A DNA stretch of 64,000 nucleotides from JAKZVK01 sp965261065 (GTDB lineage: Bacteria; Acidobacteriota; Terriglobia; Bryobacterales; UBA6623), in contig OZ253444.1 in the NCBI GenBank assembly GCA_965261065.1, positions 1,426,001-1,490,000 on the forward strand. Direction: 5' to 3'. Below, piece by piece: positions 7,603 through 16,626 of the stretch (the first letter of the stretch is position 1; each line of letters begins with the position of its first letter). Both the position numbers and the translations under genes were made by a program. The notes under the pieces are model-generated. The model saw only the letters and a program-made list of their open reading frames with translations. It was not told the origin of the DNA and ran no database searches.

Positions 7603-8706
7603 ATGAAGATCACCCGAGTCGACACGCACTTCTACCGCTTCCCCGCCCATCGCAAGATCGTCGACGCCATCCAGGAGTTCGACGCCATGGAGGTGATCAC
7701 GGCAACGGTTCACACCGACCAGGGCACCGAGGGCGTCGGTTTTGCCTACATCATCGGACGCGGCGGCCGCTCCGTCAAGGTTTTTCTCGACGACGAGTTC
7801 GTGCCGCTGATGTTGGGCGAGGACCCCGGCGACATCGAGCGCTTGTGGGAAAAGATGTGGTGGGGTCCGCACTGGGTGGGCCGCGGCGGCGTCGCCTCCG
7901 TCGCCATGTGCGCGATCGACATCGCACTGTGGGACCTCAAGGCCAAGCACGCCGACCTGCCTCTATACAAGCTTCTGGGCGGCTGCCGCGACCGCATGCC
8001 CGTGTACGACACCGACGGCGGTTGACTGAACCACACCGAGCAAGAGCTGGTCACGCAAGCGGCGGAGCAGGTCGAGCAAGGCTACACCGGCATCAAGATC
8101 AAGGTGGGCAAACCCAACCGCTCCGAAGACGTCGCGCGCATTCGCGCGGTGCGCGAAGCCATCGGCCCCTACGTCAAGCTCATGGTCGACGCCAATCTCC
8201 ACTGGACGGCGGCCGAAGCCATCGCGCGGGCGCGGCTGTTCGAGGAGTTCGACCTGTTCTGGCTCGAGGAGCCAATCGAGGCGGACGACGTTCTCGGCCA
8301 CGAAAAACTACGCCGCGCTACCTCGATCCCGATTGCGCTCGGCGAGAGTCTCTACAACCGGCACGTCTTCAAGGAGTATCTGGCGCGCGACGCGGTCTCG
8401 ATTCTTCAGCCCGACGTGGGCCGCGTCGGCGGCATCACCGAGTGGCTGCGCATTGCTCACATGGCGCACAGCTTCAACGTCAACGTTTCACCGCACTTCC
8501 TCATGGAGTTGCACATCCAAGTGACCTGCGGGGTCCCCAACGCTCTGTGGGTGGAGCACATCCCCTTCCTGAGCCGCTTTGTCGTCGAGCCCCTGCGGAT
8601 CGAGAACGGCTACGCCTATCCGCCGGCGACGCCGGGCCACGGTGTCGCCTTGGACGAAGCGAAATGCGCGCCGCACTTGATCGAGAGCAACACCTGGCCA
8701 ACGTAA
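7603..8706 (+). pseudogene. Mandelate racemase/enolase superfamily protein, interrupted by an in-frame TGA
   Basis: The frame reads continuously as a 367-residue enolase-superfamily enzyme except for a TGA at 8023-8025, where Trp (TGG) is expected (YDTDGG-stop-LNHTEQ). Before the stop lies the capping domain (MKITRVDTHFYRF, MCAIDIALWDLKAKHADLPLYKLLGG). After it come the barrel residues: IKIKVGK (KxK), LMVDANLHW (Asp), FWLEEPIE (Glu), ALGESLYN (Glu) and NVSPHFLMELH (His). All catalytic positions are intact, so the mutation looks recent. TGA is used as a normal stop by neighbours, so recoding is not supported. The family dehydrates or racemises sugar acids. Confidence 0.85.
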
Positions 8707-8735
8707 GCGCTCGCTCGCATGCGGTGAACCGAAAA

Positions 8736-8761
8736 GTAGGGGCACGGCATGCCGTGCCCGC
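8736..8761 (+). repeat. R1 palindromic repeat
   Basis: Perfect GGCACGGCATGCCGTGCC core with the GTAG end on the left, downstream of the enolase-superfamily pseudogene. Confidence 0.85.
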
Positions 8762-8840
8762 GCCGCGAACTACATCCACATCCGCAATGGAGGCGCGGAC
8801 CCGTCACCCTCGGGATGACGGTCAAGGGGCAAACGCGAAT

Positions 8841-9776
8841 CTACTTCGTGCCACCCCCGCCGGGCCGGATCGACGGAGACTCATCCAACGAGGGGTCGTC
8901 GGTGAACTCGATCGGTACCGACATTTGCGCTTTCTGTGTCGTGAGCAGCAGCTTGCGGCTGCGCAGTTGCGGTTCTAGTTCCGACTTGATCTCGTCAAAG
9001 GGCCTGCTTTCCCGGCCGGTGGCCTTGAAAATGTAGAACCGGCCGGCGTCCTTGACGATCTCCGAGACTTCGCCGGCTTGCAATCCCAAAATCGCCGCCT
9101 TGATCGCCTCTGGGATGGATGAATCCATGTCGAAGGCGCCCAGTACACCGCCGTTCTTGGCCGATGCCGTGTCGTCGGAGTGCTTGCGCGCCAGTTCCGC
9201 GAAGTCCGCGCCGCCTTGGATAGCTGCGAGCAGCTCCTCGGCCTTGGCCTTGGCCTGAGCTTCGCTAGGACGCTCCGGGGAACTCGACGACGGCGCGCCG
9301 GCCGTAGGCTGGTAGTGCAGATAGATGGCCGAAACGCTCACCGACTCGTAGCGGCTCTTGTTCTGCTCGTAGAAATCGCGAAGCTCTTGGTCAGGCACCG
9401 TGATGGTCCGACCAAGCTCGTTGGCGTAAGCGTTCGCAAGAAACTGCAAACGCATAAACTCCCACTGGGCATTATAGGGCTCCCTTTCGAGCAGACCCTC
9501 GCTCTCGGCTGCCTTGGCCGTGGCGATCAGATTGTGCATCAGCCCGAGAAACTGCCGGTTCGTCATTTGGGAGGTCTGGGCCTGAAGGCCCGGCTGGATC
9601 AACGAGCGCATGCGGCGCACGTCCCGGAGCGTGTAGTCCTTGTCGCCGATCGTCGCCAAGACCCGATCAGATTGACCCTTCCCGAATTGGGAGCCGGCTG
9701 GACCGCCCTGGGCCCAGGTAACGCCGGCCCACACAAGACCCACGAGCACACCAAGACTACAGATTCGCAACGACAT
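8841..9776 (-). CDS. Exported parvulin-type peptidyl-prolyl isomerase (SurA/PrsA-like)
   Basis: A 311-residue protein with a signal peptide (MSLRICSLGVLVGLVWAGVTWAQ). An N-terminal helical chaperone-like region follows (VLATIGDKDYTLRDVRRM..., ITVPDQELRDFYEQNKSRYE). The PpiC domain runs over about residues 160-275, with ELARKHSDDTASAKNGGVLGAFD and LQAGEVSEIVKDAGRFYIFKATGRE, the hallmarks of parvulins. It would assist folding of exported proteins in the periplasm. The ATG at 9776 starts at the signal peptide; a longer frame reaches into the IS and is artefactual. IS1595 copy 2 sits about 80 bp upstream and may separate the gene from its promoter. Confidence 0.87.
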   Translation of the reverse strand: MSLRICSLGVLVGLVWAGVTWAQGGPAGSQFGKGQSDRVLATIGDKDYTLRDVRRMRSLIQPGLQAQTSQMTNRQFLGLMHNLIATAKAAESEGLLEREPYNAQWEFMRLQFLANAYANELGRTITVPDQELRDFYEQNKSRYESVSVSAIYLHYQPTAGAPSSSSPERPSEAQAKAKAEELLAAIQGGADFAELARKHSDDTASAKNGGVLGAFDMDSSIPEAIKAAILGLQAGEVSEIVKDAGRFYIFKATGRESRPFDEIKSELEPQLRSRKLLLTTQKAQMSVPIEFTDDPSLDESPSIRPGGGGTK

Positions 9777-9859
9777 GATGAGAAACTCTCCCCGCGGAGG
9801 CGGAACTACTCTCCGAACCACTTGCTCTTCGAACCACTGTCTGAAGTGCTTTTTCGAGA

Positions 9860-10890
9860 GCCTGGTATCCACTTGACTCAGGTGACCCCAACATCTTGTA
9901 GTTGGGCTCACAGCGTCTTAGCGTCCCAATCGGCGACGATCGAGCGGTACGGCGTCGGCTCCACCGCCATGGCCTGCTGCACAAGGCGGTAGAAGAGCTT
10001 GCCCCGACTGCGTGATCTGCGCCGATTGAAGCGGAACACGAACTCGTCGAGATAGTAGTCCAGATGCTCGTGGCTGACCGCCCCCTGATGCGTGCCCAGC
10101 ATCCAGCGCTTGAGTAGCGAGATCGCCAAGTGCACCCTCGGCAGTAGCTGCGAGGCCTGCTCGCGGCGGTTGTTAATCGAGATGATACGACGCTGGTAGT
10201 CCTTCTTCTTGAGCGGATCGTAGCCCGACCAGTTGTCGGTAACAACCACGCTGCCCGGCTCGACCGACTCCTCGACGAAGGGCATCAAACTGGCCGCCGA
10301 GGCGTTCTGAACGCGCTGCATGCGGATGCGCCCCAGCCCGGTGCCTCTCTCTTCCGCGGCGACTGCAATCAACGCTTTACGCTCGGTCTGCCGGCCGATT
10401 ACCCCTTCTTCTTCAGCGCCCCAGTAGGTCTCATCGACCTCGACGAGGCCCGTCAATCGCTCCCGCCCCGGGCGCACCATCGCTCGCCTCAGCTTGTGCA
10501 TCCAAGGCCAGGCGGTTTGGTAACTGCCCAGTCCCAGAACGCGCTGTAGACCCAGGGCGCTGGCCCCATTCTTCTGCGTGGTGATGGTCCACATCGCCCG
10601 GAACCACAGCCGCAGCGGCTTGCGTGTGTCTTGAAAGATCGTGCCGGCGGTGACGGAGGTTTGCCGCCCGCAGCGAGCGCATTCGAACCACACTTTGCGC
10701 ACCGGCCAAGCGCGCTCATGCCCACACCTTGGACAGCGGAAACCCTCTGGCCAGCGCAAGGCGAACAGATAGTCGCGGCAAGCCTCCTCGCTCGCAAAGC
10801 GAGACTCGAATTCGAGTTGGTCGCGCGGGTAATCCTCCACCAGGCCCTACACTACATCTTGGGGTCACCTGAGTCAAGTGGATACCCAGC
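9860..10890 (-). mobile_element. IS1595-family insertion sequence, copy 2 (1031 bp)
   Basis: The same element as copy 1 in the opposite orientation. It is flanked by a perfect 8-bp duplication TTTCGAGA at 9852-9859 and 10891-10898, which also fixes the exact ends of the family. Confidence 0.95.
9908..10840 (-). CDS. IS1595-family transposase, copy 2
   Basis: A 310-residue intact transposase, identical in protein sequence to copy 1 as far as can be read by eye, with the same zinc ribbon, VDETYWG and TDNWSGY motifs and GTG start. It is transcribed leftward towards the parvulin gene, so IS read-through could supply transcription to that gene. Confidence 0.93.
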   Translation of the reverse strand: MEDYPRDQLEFESRFASEEACRDYLFALRWPEGFRCPRCGHERAWPVRKVWFECARCGRQTSVTAGTIFQDTRKPLRLWFRAMWTITTQKNGASALGLQRVLGLGSYQTAWPWMHKLRRAMVRPGRERLTGLVEVDETYWGAEEEGVIGRQTERKALIAVAAEERGTGLGRIRMQRVQNASAASLMPFVEESVEPGSVVVTDNWSGYDPLKKKDYQRRIISINNRREQASQLLPRVHLAISLLKRWMLGTHQGAVSHEHLDYYLDEFVFRFNRRRSRSRGKLFYRLVQQAMAVEPTPYRSIVADWDAKTL

Positions 10891-11345
10891 TTTCGAGATT
10901 GTAACATGGGCGCCCTGCGAACCCTCGCCCGAGCGAGTGAGGTAGGTTACACGCTCCCGCACGTAACCTTGAGGGCCGCTTAACGCCTCGGCCTGCCGCA
11001 ACCGTGCCACCCAAAGCTCCAGAGCCGCGGACGGGAGTCCGCGGTTCCCCCTCGGCGCAACCTGATGCATCCGACTACGGGTCCAAGCCCCGGGCAGGGG
11101 CGTCCGAAAATAGCCCACGGCGCAAGCCGTGGGAAAAACGCCCAACCGGTCCCAGCCCCGGCAGGGGCGTTTGAGCTTTTCCCTTCGCGCCACCCCGTGA
11201 GTCGAGGACGACGACCAACACCCGCCTCTTCGTTCCCCACTCACACGTCATGCGCCTTACGACCCAACCGGCCGCCGGCCCACATACGGATCGCGGCCCC
11301 TACCTTCCGTGGAACCTGTGGCCTTCTTGGTAAACTCCCCAAAGG
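10891..11345. other. Intergenic region with stem-loops, no supported gene
   Basis: Contains a perfect hairpin CCCACGGC-GCAA-GCCGTGGG at 11114-11133 between two GGCAGGGGCGT-type repeats, and a second hairpin around GCCGCGGAC...GTCCGCGG near 11022-11044. A hairpin of the same type lies at 24590-24608. Coding potential looks poor in all frames. Confidence 0.5.
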
Positions 11346-12974
11346 ATGCGCGACCTCTCAACAAAGGCCAGGCTGACCCGATTCATCATCGGTGCTTGCT
11401 TGTTGGTGGTATTCCGGTCGTCTGGCTCTCTTCACGCGGGGGCTTTTCCGCGGCCGAACCTGGTCGTGCTCATCGTCGCCGAGCAGTTTCGGGCCGACTA
11501 TCTGGAGCTGTACCGGCCTGGTTTCTCCGCCGGCGGATTCCAGCGGCTGCTCTCGGAAGGCGCGGTTTTTCCACGCTGCCGCTTTGACCACGCCGTGACG
11601 CTCGCGGCCCCGAACGCGGCTACACTGGCCACGGGCGCCTACCCCGAGACCCATGGCATCGTGGCGGACCGCTGGTATGATGCCGGCGCCTCGAAAGTCG
11701 TCAGCGCGGAGGACGCCGGGCCCAACGCAACTCCGTCGCCGGGACGGCTGATCGGCTCCACCCTGGCCGACCAGTTGCGGTGGGCAACGGGGGGGCGCTC
11801 GCGCGTGGTAGCTATCTCGTACCGCCCCGGTCCCGCCATCCTGCTGGCCGGACGCCGTCCCGCCGGTTGCTACTGGAAGGATTCGCACGGGCGATTTGCC
11901 ACCGCGTTGTACTACCGCGACGACCTGCCCGACTGGGTGAGAGTCTTCAACACGCACAACGACAACTCACGCCACGAGGGCCGGCCATGGACCGCCCTCG
12001 ACGCCCGTCCCGACGCCCTGCCGCTGCGGGTGCTTCACCTAGGCAAGCCGGGCGAGCACAACGGCTATCGCATGCTCTACCGCTCCTCGCCCTTTGCCGC
12101 CGAAGAGGTCTTGAATCTGGCGCGCAAGGCCATCGACGAGGAACAACTCGGACAGCTCGGATACACGGATCTGCTCATCGTCAACCTCAGCGCTCCCGCC
12201 TTGCTCGCCCTGGAGACGGGCGCGTATTCCCCGCTGATGCGCGACATGGTGCTGCGGCTCGACGAGATGATCGCCGACTTCCTCGTCAGTTTGGACGAGG
12301 CGATCGGCCTTGAAAACGCCGCGGTCGTCTTCACTGCCTTGCACGGCACGCCTCCCATGCCCGAGTCGCTGCGCCGGGAAGGGCTGCCGGCCGGCCGCGT
12401 CGACGGAGGGCTCGTCGTCAAGGCGATGAACGACCGACTGGCCGCGGAGTTTGGTAGCGACGTTTTCGTCGAGAAATATGTCCGGCCGTTTGTCTACTTG
12501 AGTGAGGCCGCCCGGCAGGCGGCCTCCGCAAAGCGCCGCGCGGTCATCGAGGCCGCGGGCGAGGCCGCGACGGCCGGAGTACAGGGTGTGGCGGGCTACT
12601 ATGCTCCCGGCGTGGAGGCCGTGCCCTCGGCTCTACGCAGTCGTCTGCGGCGCAGCCGGCACTCAGGGCGGTCGGGCGACCTGATGCTGCTCTACGAGCC
12701 GTACTTCTCCGAGGACTTCGGCCAGGGCCGCGGTGTTGGCTCGGGCTCGCCGTATCGCTACGACACCGACGTACCGCTGATCTTCCTGGGGCCCGCGTTC
12801 CAGACGCAGCGGTTTGGGCCGGTCGCGGACGCCTCCTCGGTTGCCCCCACCCTAGCGGCGCTCCTGGGGATCGCCCCGCCGGGCGCGGCCACGGGACGGG
12901 CCTTGACGGAAGCGCTTCGGCCGAACTCTCAGCCCGCGACCCCCACCCTGGTCGGTCCTCCGCCGCCTAACTGA
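11346..12974 (+). CDS. PafA-like alkaline phosphatase-fold protein with substituted active-site residues
   Basis: A 542-residue exported protein (signal near residues 8-32) with the overall text of PafA-type phosphatases: PNLVVLIVAEQFRADYLELY, GGFQRLLSEGAVF, TGAYPETHGIVADRWYD, SGSPYRYDTDVPLIFLGP. The catalytic positions differ from the family pattern. VDQFRADY has become VAEQFRADY. The nucleophile region T-A-P-G-H-A is A-A-P-N-A-A. The S-x-D-x-x-G-H block is SAPALLALETG. The ADHG motif is ALHG, and YDTHVP is YDTDVP. All the usual metal ligands and the Thr nucleophile therefore appear lost while the fold text is kept, suggesting a non-catalytic relative. It is followed after 7 bp by pyrD. Confidence 0.78.
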   Translation: MRDLSTKARLTRFIIGACLLVVFRSSGSLHAGAFPRPNLVVLIVAEQFRADYLELYRPGFSAGGFQRLLSEGAVFPRCRFDHAVTLAAPNAATLATGAYPETHGIVADRWYDAGASKVVSAEDAGPNATPSPGRLIGSTLADQLRWATGGRSRVVAISYRPGPAILLAGRRPAGCYWKDSHGRFATALYYRDDLPDWVRVFNTHNDNSRHEGRPWTALDARPDALPLRVLHLGKPGEHNGYRMLYRSSPFAAEEVLNLARKAIDEEQLGQLGYTDLLIVNLSAPALLALETGAYSPLMRDMVLRLDEMIADFLVSLDEAIGLENAAVVFTALHGTPPMPESLRREGLPAGRVDGGLVVKAMNDRLAAEFGSDVFVEKYVRPFVYLSEAARQAASAKRRAVIEAAGEAATAGVQGVAGYYAPGVEAVPSALRSRLRRSRHSGRSGDLMLLYEPYFSEDFGQGRGVGSGSPYRYDTDVPLIFLGPAFQTQRFGPVADASSVAPTLAALLGIAPPGAATGRALTEALRPNSQPATPTLVGPPPPN

Positions 12975-12981
12975 GAAGCGC

Positions 12982-13911
12982 GTGCCCGATCTCGAAACCC
13001 AATTCTGCGGCCTTCGGCTGAAGAACTCGGTCATCGCCTCCAGCGGGACCTTCGGCTACGGGCTCGAGTTCGAAAGCATCTTCGACGTGACCCGGCTGGG
13101 CGGGTTCGTCGTCAAGGGCCTCTCGAAAGAGCCCATCGCGGGTAATGCGCCGCCGCGTCTGGTGGAGACGGCCTCCGGCATGCTGAACTCGATCGGCCTA
13201 CAGAACGTGGGCGTGCGGGCCTTCGTTGAAGAGAAACTCCCAAAACTGGCCGGACTCGACACGGCGGTCTTCGCCAACGTGTTCGGCTACGAGCCCGAGG
13301 ATTATGTCGAGGTGCTGCGCGTGCTCGAGGACGCCGAAGGGCTCGCCGGCTACGAGCTGAACGTCTCGTGCCCGAACACCAAGCACGGCGGCATGCAGTT
13401 CGGGTCGGACGCGGGCCTGCTGAGCGAGGTCGTCGGCCTGGCCAGGAAGGCGGTCGCGCACCGGCCGTTGCGGCCGTTGATGGTGAAGCTCTCCCCTAAC
13501 GTGACCGACATCGCCTCCATGGCCCGTGCGGCCGAAGAAGCCGGTGCCGACGCACTATCACTGGTCAATACCTTTCTCGGCATGGCGATCGACACGCGGA
13601 CAAGGCGGCCCCGCCTCGGCGCCAATTTCGGGGGACTGTCGGGGCCCGCCATCAAGTCGCTCGCCCTGCGAATGGTCTACCAGGCTGCGCAGGCTGTGCG
13701 CATTCCGGTCATCGGCATGGGAGGCATCGCGACCGGTGAGGACGTCGCGGAGTTCCTCCTCGCCGGCGCTTCGGCCGTACAGGTGGGTACGGCGACCTTC
13801 TGGGACCCTCAGTCGCCCGGTAGGATTGTCGACGAGTTCCGAAGGTTTCTTCGAGCCGAGAGCATCGCGAACGCAGCCGACTTGATCGGCGCCCTCCAGC
13901 TAAACAGCTGA
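12982..13911 (+). CDS. pyrD: Dihydroorotate dehydrogenase, class 1B catalytic subunit
   Basis: A 309-residue FMN enzyme oxidising dihydroorotate to orotate in pyrimidine synthesis. The family text is complete: IASSGTFGYGLEFE, VVKGLSKEPIAGN, NSIGLQNVGV, ELNVSCPNTKHGG with the catalytic Cys that marks class 1 enzymes, MVKLSPNVTDI, NTFLGMAID, and the FMN-phosphate loops GGLSGPAIK and IGMGGIATGEDVAEFLLAGASAVQVGTA. Class 1B enzymes normally pair with an electron-transfer subunit PyrK, which is not next to it. The start is GTG at 12982, 7 bp after the preceding gene, so the two are probably one transcript. Confidence 0.92.
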   Translation: MPDLETQFCGLRLKNSVIASSGTFGYGLEFESIFDVTRLGGFVVKGLSKEPIAGNAPPRLVETASGMLNSIGLQNVGVRAFVEEKLPKLAGLDTAVFANVFGYEPEDYVEVLRVLEDAEGLAGYELNVSCPNTKHGGMQFGSDAGLLSEVVGLARKAVAHRPLRPLMVKLSPNVTDIASMARAAEEAGADALSLVNTFLGMAIDTRTRRPRLGANFGGLSGPAIKSLALRMVYQAAQAVRIPVIGMGGIATGEDVAEFLLAGASAVQVGTATFWDPQSPGRIVDEFRRFLRAESIANAADLIGALQLNS

Positions 13912-13974
13912 CGCTGCTCACGTCCCGGCTCAGCACGTTGCCACCCTTCGCACCCTGCCGGCAAGAAATGCAGG

Positions 13975-15147
13975 CTACGAGCCCGCTCGATCACTAGTGA
14001 TGGGTCCCGCTACCGCCTCTTGAGGGCTGCTCAGCCCACGCAACACGTCTAGGTAGAGTTCCGTCACGCGGCCCAGCGAATGCTGCCCGGCCACATGTCG
14101 GCGCGCGTTCCTACCGAAGAGATTCCGCGCTTCCGGGTGCTGCCCCAACAGGCTGAGATAGTGTGCCAGCATTTCGGTCTCTGCTTCGTCGGCATCCACT
14201 CGAAGCACGGCGTCCGACGGCAAGGCCGTGGTCTCTTCACCACGGCTCACGATCGTAGCCTTGGCCAGCGCCATCATTCGCATGGTGATCCCGGAGGTCT
14301 CACCGGCCGACGGATAGCGGAGGTTCACTGATATGTCGGTAATGCTCACCAAACGCTGAAACTCCTGCTCACCTACATAGGGGAACCTCGTCACATGGCG
14401 CCGCGCAAGCCGCGGCGCCAGCGAAGCCTCGTAGTCGGGGGAGTCGAATTCTCCGACCAGCAGAATGCGCAGCGGTAGAGAAACCGCGTCGACCGCATCG
14501 AACAACGACCGTAGCCGCTTGGCTGGGCGCAGGAACCCGAAGCAGGAAACCACCACCTCCTCGTCGCAGATCCCCAGCGAGCGGCGAACGGCCCTGCGTT
14601 CGGCGTCGTCGGGCAACTCGGGGAGGTCGACGAAGTGGGGGATCTCCGCGATATGGGTTGAGGTCCCGGCTGCGCGGGCGGTTTCCTCGACGGCGCGGCG
14701 CGCAGCCGGATTGTGAACGATGACGCAGCGGCACCGTTCCACGAGCCGGCGCAGCATGGGGTAGTGGAAGTAGCGCTCCTCGGCCGCCGACAGCGCGCGC
14801 TCACGCCAAAGGTCTTCGGCGAAGTCGCGGAACCACTCGCCATAGTTGTAAACGAATTCCTCGATGTAGCGCTCTCTGGGGAACCATCCCAGGGCGAAAT
14901 GGTGCAGCGCGGCGTCGTGGAGAACCAGCGCCCCCGGCACCGCGAGCGCCGCTTCGTAGATCGGCCCGTGCAGGGGATGATTGCCCATGTGGTAGAGCAC
15001 GGCGGCGAAACGATCGAGTGTCGCGGCATCAGGCGAAGAGATGCGCGTCACATCGGTGTGCCGGGCAACGGCGTCGGCAATGCGGGCCGCGTAGTCGGCC
15101 ACGCCCGAGCGAACGGGCGGAAACGGAGAGACGACCGCCACCGTCAT
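13975..15147 (-). CDS. GT4-family glycosyltransferase
   Basis: A 390-residue GT-B-fold glycosyltransferase. The N-terminal domain opens with VAVVSPFPPVRSGVADYAARIADAV, the GT4 donor-fold start. The C-terminal domain has VVVSCFGFLRPAKRLRSLFDAV and LRILLVGEFDSPDYEASL, followed by ISVNLRYPSAGETSGITMRMMALAKATIVSRG, the region holding the E-x(7)-E-like nucleotide-sugar site (PSAGETSG). It would transfer a sugar from a nucleotide donor to an envelope or secreted acceptor at the cytoplasmic side. Its ATG overlaps the stop of the YggS-like gene (ATGA), so the two are translationally coupled. Confidence 0.87.
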   Translation of the reverse strand: MTVAVVSPFPPVRSGVADYAARIADAVARHTDVTRISSPDAATLDRFAAVLYHMGNHPLHGPIYEAALAVPGALVLHDAALHHFALGWFPRERYIEEFVYNYGEWFRDFAEDLWRERALSAAEERYFHYPMLRRLVERCRCVIVHNPAARRAVEETARAAGTSTHIAEIPHFVDLPELPDDAERRAVRRSLGICDEEVVVSCFGFLRPAKRLRSLFDAVDAVSLPLRILLVGEFDSPDYEASLAPRLARRHVTRFPYVGEQEFQRLVSITDISVNLRYPSAGETSGITMRMMALAKATIVSRGEETTALPSDAVLRVDADEAETEMLAHYLSLLGQHPEARNLFGRNARRHVAGQHSLGRVTELYLDVLRGLSSPQEAVAGPITSDRAGS

Positions 15148-15806
15148 GTGCGATAGACTCGCTCGCCGAACACGGCGGTGCCCACTCGGATTAGCGTCGC
15201 GCCTTCTTCAATCGCTACGGCGAAATCGTGGCTCATGCCCATCGACAGCTCGCCGAACCCGTGCCGCTCGGCCAGCTCACGTAGACGGCGAAAGTACGTT
15301 CGGCTGTGTTCGGGGTCGTCAGACCAGGGCGGCATCCCCATCAAGCCCCGCAGGCGCAGATTCTCGCAGACCTCCACAGCCTCTTTGACCTGCGCGATCT
15401 GCTCATCGGGCATCCCGCCTTTGGTGTCCTCGGCCGACAGCTTGACTTCGAGGAAGACGTCCAGAGGCGTGCCCGCGCGGTTGAGGCGCTGCGCAATCTT
15501 GGCGCTGTCAACGGTCTGGATCACGTCGAACAGCGTCGCGGACCGCGCCGCCTTGTTGCTTTGAAGCTTGCCGATGAAGTGGAACACGGCCCCGGGCAGG
15601 TCGCCGAGTTGGGCGGATTTTTCCTGGAACTCCTGGACGTAGTTCTCGCCGAAGTGCCGCTGTCCCGCTTCGTAGGCGGCGACGATGTCGGCGGCCGGCT
15701 TGACTTTAGAGACCGCCACGACCGTAATCTCTTCCGGGTCGCGCCCGGCGGACCGCGCCGCCTCGGCCACACGCTCCTCAAGCCGTAACAAACGTTCGCG
15801 AATCAT
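15144..15806 (-). CDS. YggS/PROSC-family PLP homeostasis protein
   Basis: A 220-residue single-domain PLP-binding barrel. ITVVAVSKVKPAADI contains the Lys that binds PLP. RHFGENYVQEFQEK, FHFIGKLQSNKA, VDVFLEVKLSAEDTKGG, LRLRGLMGMPP and ELSMGMSHDFAVAIEEGATLIRVGTAVFGER are all family hallmarks, the last being the phosphate site. YggS proteins buffer free PLP and influence amino-acid metabolism; they have no known enzyme reaction. The ATG at 15806 was chosen; a GTG two codons earlier is possible. The gene overlaps the downstream glycosyltransferase by 4 bp. Confidence 0.92.
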   Translation of the reverse strand: MIRERLLRLEERVAEAARSAGRDPEEITVVAVSKVKPAADIVAAYEAGQRHFGENYVQEFQEKSAQLGDLPGAVFHFIGKLQSNKAARSATLFDVIQTVDSAKIAQRLNRAGTPLDVFLEVKLSAEDTKGGMPDEQIAQVKEAVEVCENLRLRGLMGMPPWSDDPEHSRTYFRRLRELAERHGFGELSMGMSHDFAVAIEEGATLIRVGTAVFGERVYRT

Positions 15807-15916
15807 TTTCACATTCTAGCGGCTCGCTTCTTTCCTCCCGACGGCGACTCCACCGAGGCTGGTGAGTGAGTGACGCGGCGGAATAGGCGCGTCCAAGCTT
15901 TCGTTACAATCAGGCG

Positions 15917-16477
15917 ATGCCCAGCCGGGAGTTGTTGATTCGATCCGAGGCCACGATGCTCGTGGTGGTCGACCTTCAAGAGAAGCTGGCTCCGGCCATC
16001 GAGGGTATCGGCGCGGTGCTCGCCAACACCAAGACGCTGCTACGCCTGGCCAAAACCCTTTCACTTCCGACCGTGGTGACGACCCAGTACCGCAAGGGAC
16101 TGGGCGACACCGTACCTGAGATTGCCGAACTCGCTGCGGTCGAGGCCCTCGACAAGGTCTGTTTCGGAGGCGCGGGCGACGAGGCGTTCCGGCGCAAGCT
16201 TGCCGAGACCCTGCCCAGCGGCGGGACCGTGCTGGTGGTGGGCGTCGAAGCCCACATTTGTGTCATGCAAACCGCGCTGGGTGTGCTCGACGAAGGCTAC
16301 CGCGTCCATGTCGTCAGCGACGCGACGGGTTCACGGACGGCAGCCAACGCCAAGCTTGGCATCGACCGCATGCGAGACGCGGGGGCGGTCATCTCCTCCA
16401 CCGAAATGGCATCGTACGAACTGCTGGGCGACAGCCGCCGACCCGAGTTCAAGCAGATGCTGCCGTATCTCAAGTGA
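15917..16477 (+). CDS. Isochorismatase-family cysteine hydrolase
   Basis: A 186-residue cytoplasmic hydrolase. The catalytic triad positions are visible: Asp in LVVVDLQEKL (about residue 19), Lys in ALDKVCFGG (about 81) and Cys in VVGVEAHICVMQTALG (about 115). The cis-peptide region precedes the Cys. Its short length and RKGLGDTVPEIAEL segment match the YcaC/nicotinamidase-like branch with unknown substrate. It is divergently transcribed from the YggS-like gene. Confidence 0.88.
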   Translation: MPSRELLIRSEATMLVVVDLQEKLAPAIEGIGAVLANTKTLLRLAKTLSLPTVVTTQYRKGLGDTVPEIAELAAVEALDKVCFGGAGDEAFRRKLAETLPSGGTVLVVGVEAHICVMQTALGVLDEGYRVHVVSDATGSRTAANAKLGIDRMRDAGAVISSTEMASYELLGDSRRPEFKQMLPYLK

Positions 16478-16564
16478 CTGGCGGGGTTGGCGGCGTGGTT
16501 CGATGGCGTCGAACGGCATGCCGCTTCTGCAAGGGAACCTCTGAAGTGACGCCCCTCAGCGAAT

Positions 16565-16595
16565 AAAAAAGAGGGGGGGGCCGAAGCCCCCCTCT
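16565..16595 (-). terminator. Rho-independent terminator
   Basis: On the minus strand a GC stem (GAGGGGGG...CCCCCCTC) closes over a CTTCGG-type loop and is followed by six T residues. It lies about 30 bp beyond the stop of the secreted-protein gene. Confidence 0.8.
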
Positions 16596-16626
16596 GGTTG
16601 AAAGGTTGATTGCGTAGCGTGAACCC

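Noticed and set aside
7845..8978. 377-codon Arg-rich open frame overlapping the enolase-superfamily gene
   Set aside because: It is an alternative frame of that gene; the residues have no domain pattern, while the other frame has all catalytic motifs.
3549..10890. Copies 1 and 2 of the IS1595 element as the ends of a composite transposon
   Set aside because: Each copy has its own 8-bp target duplication on both sides, and the outer flanks do not match each other, so they are independent insertions. The same holds for copies 4 and 5.
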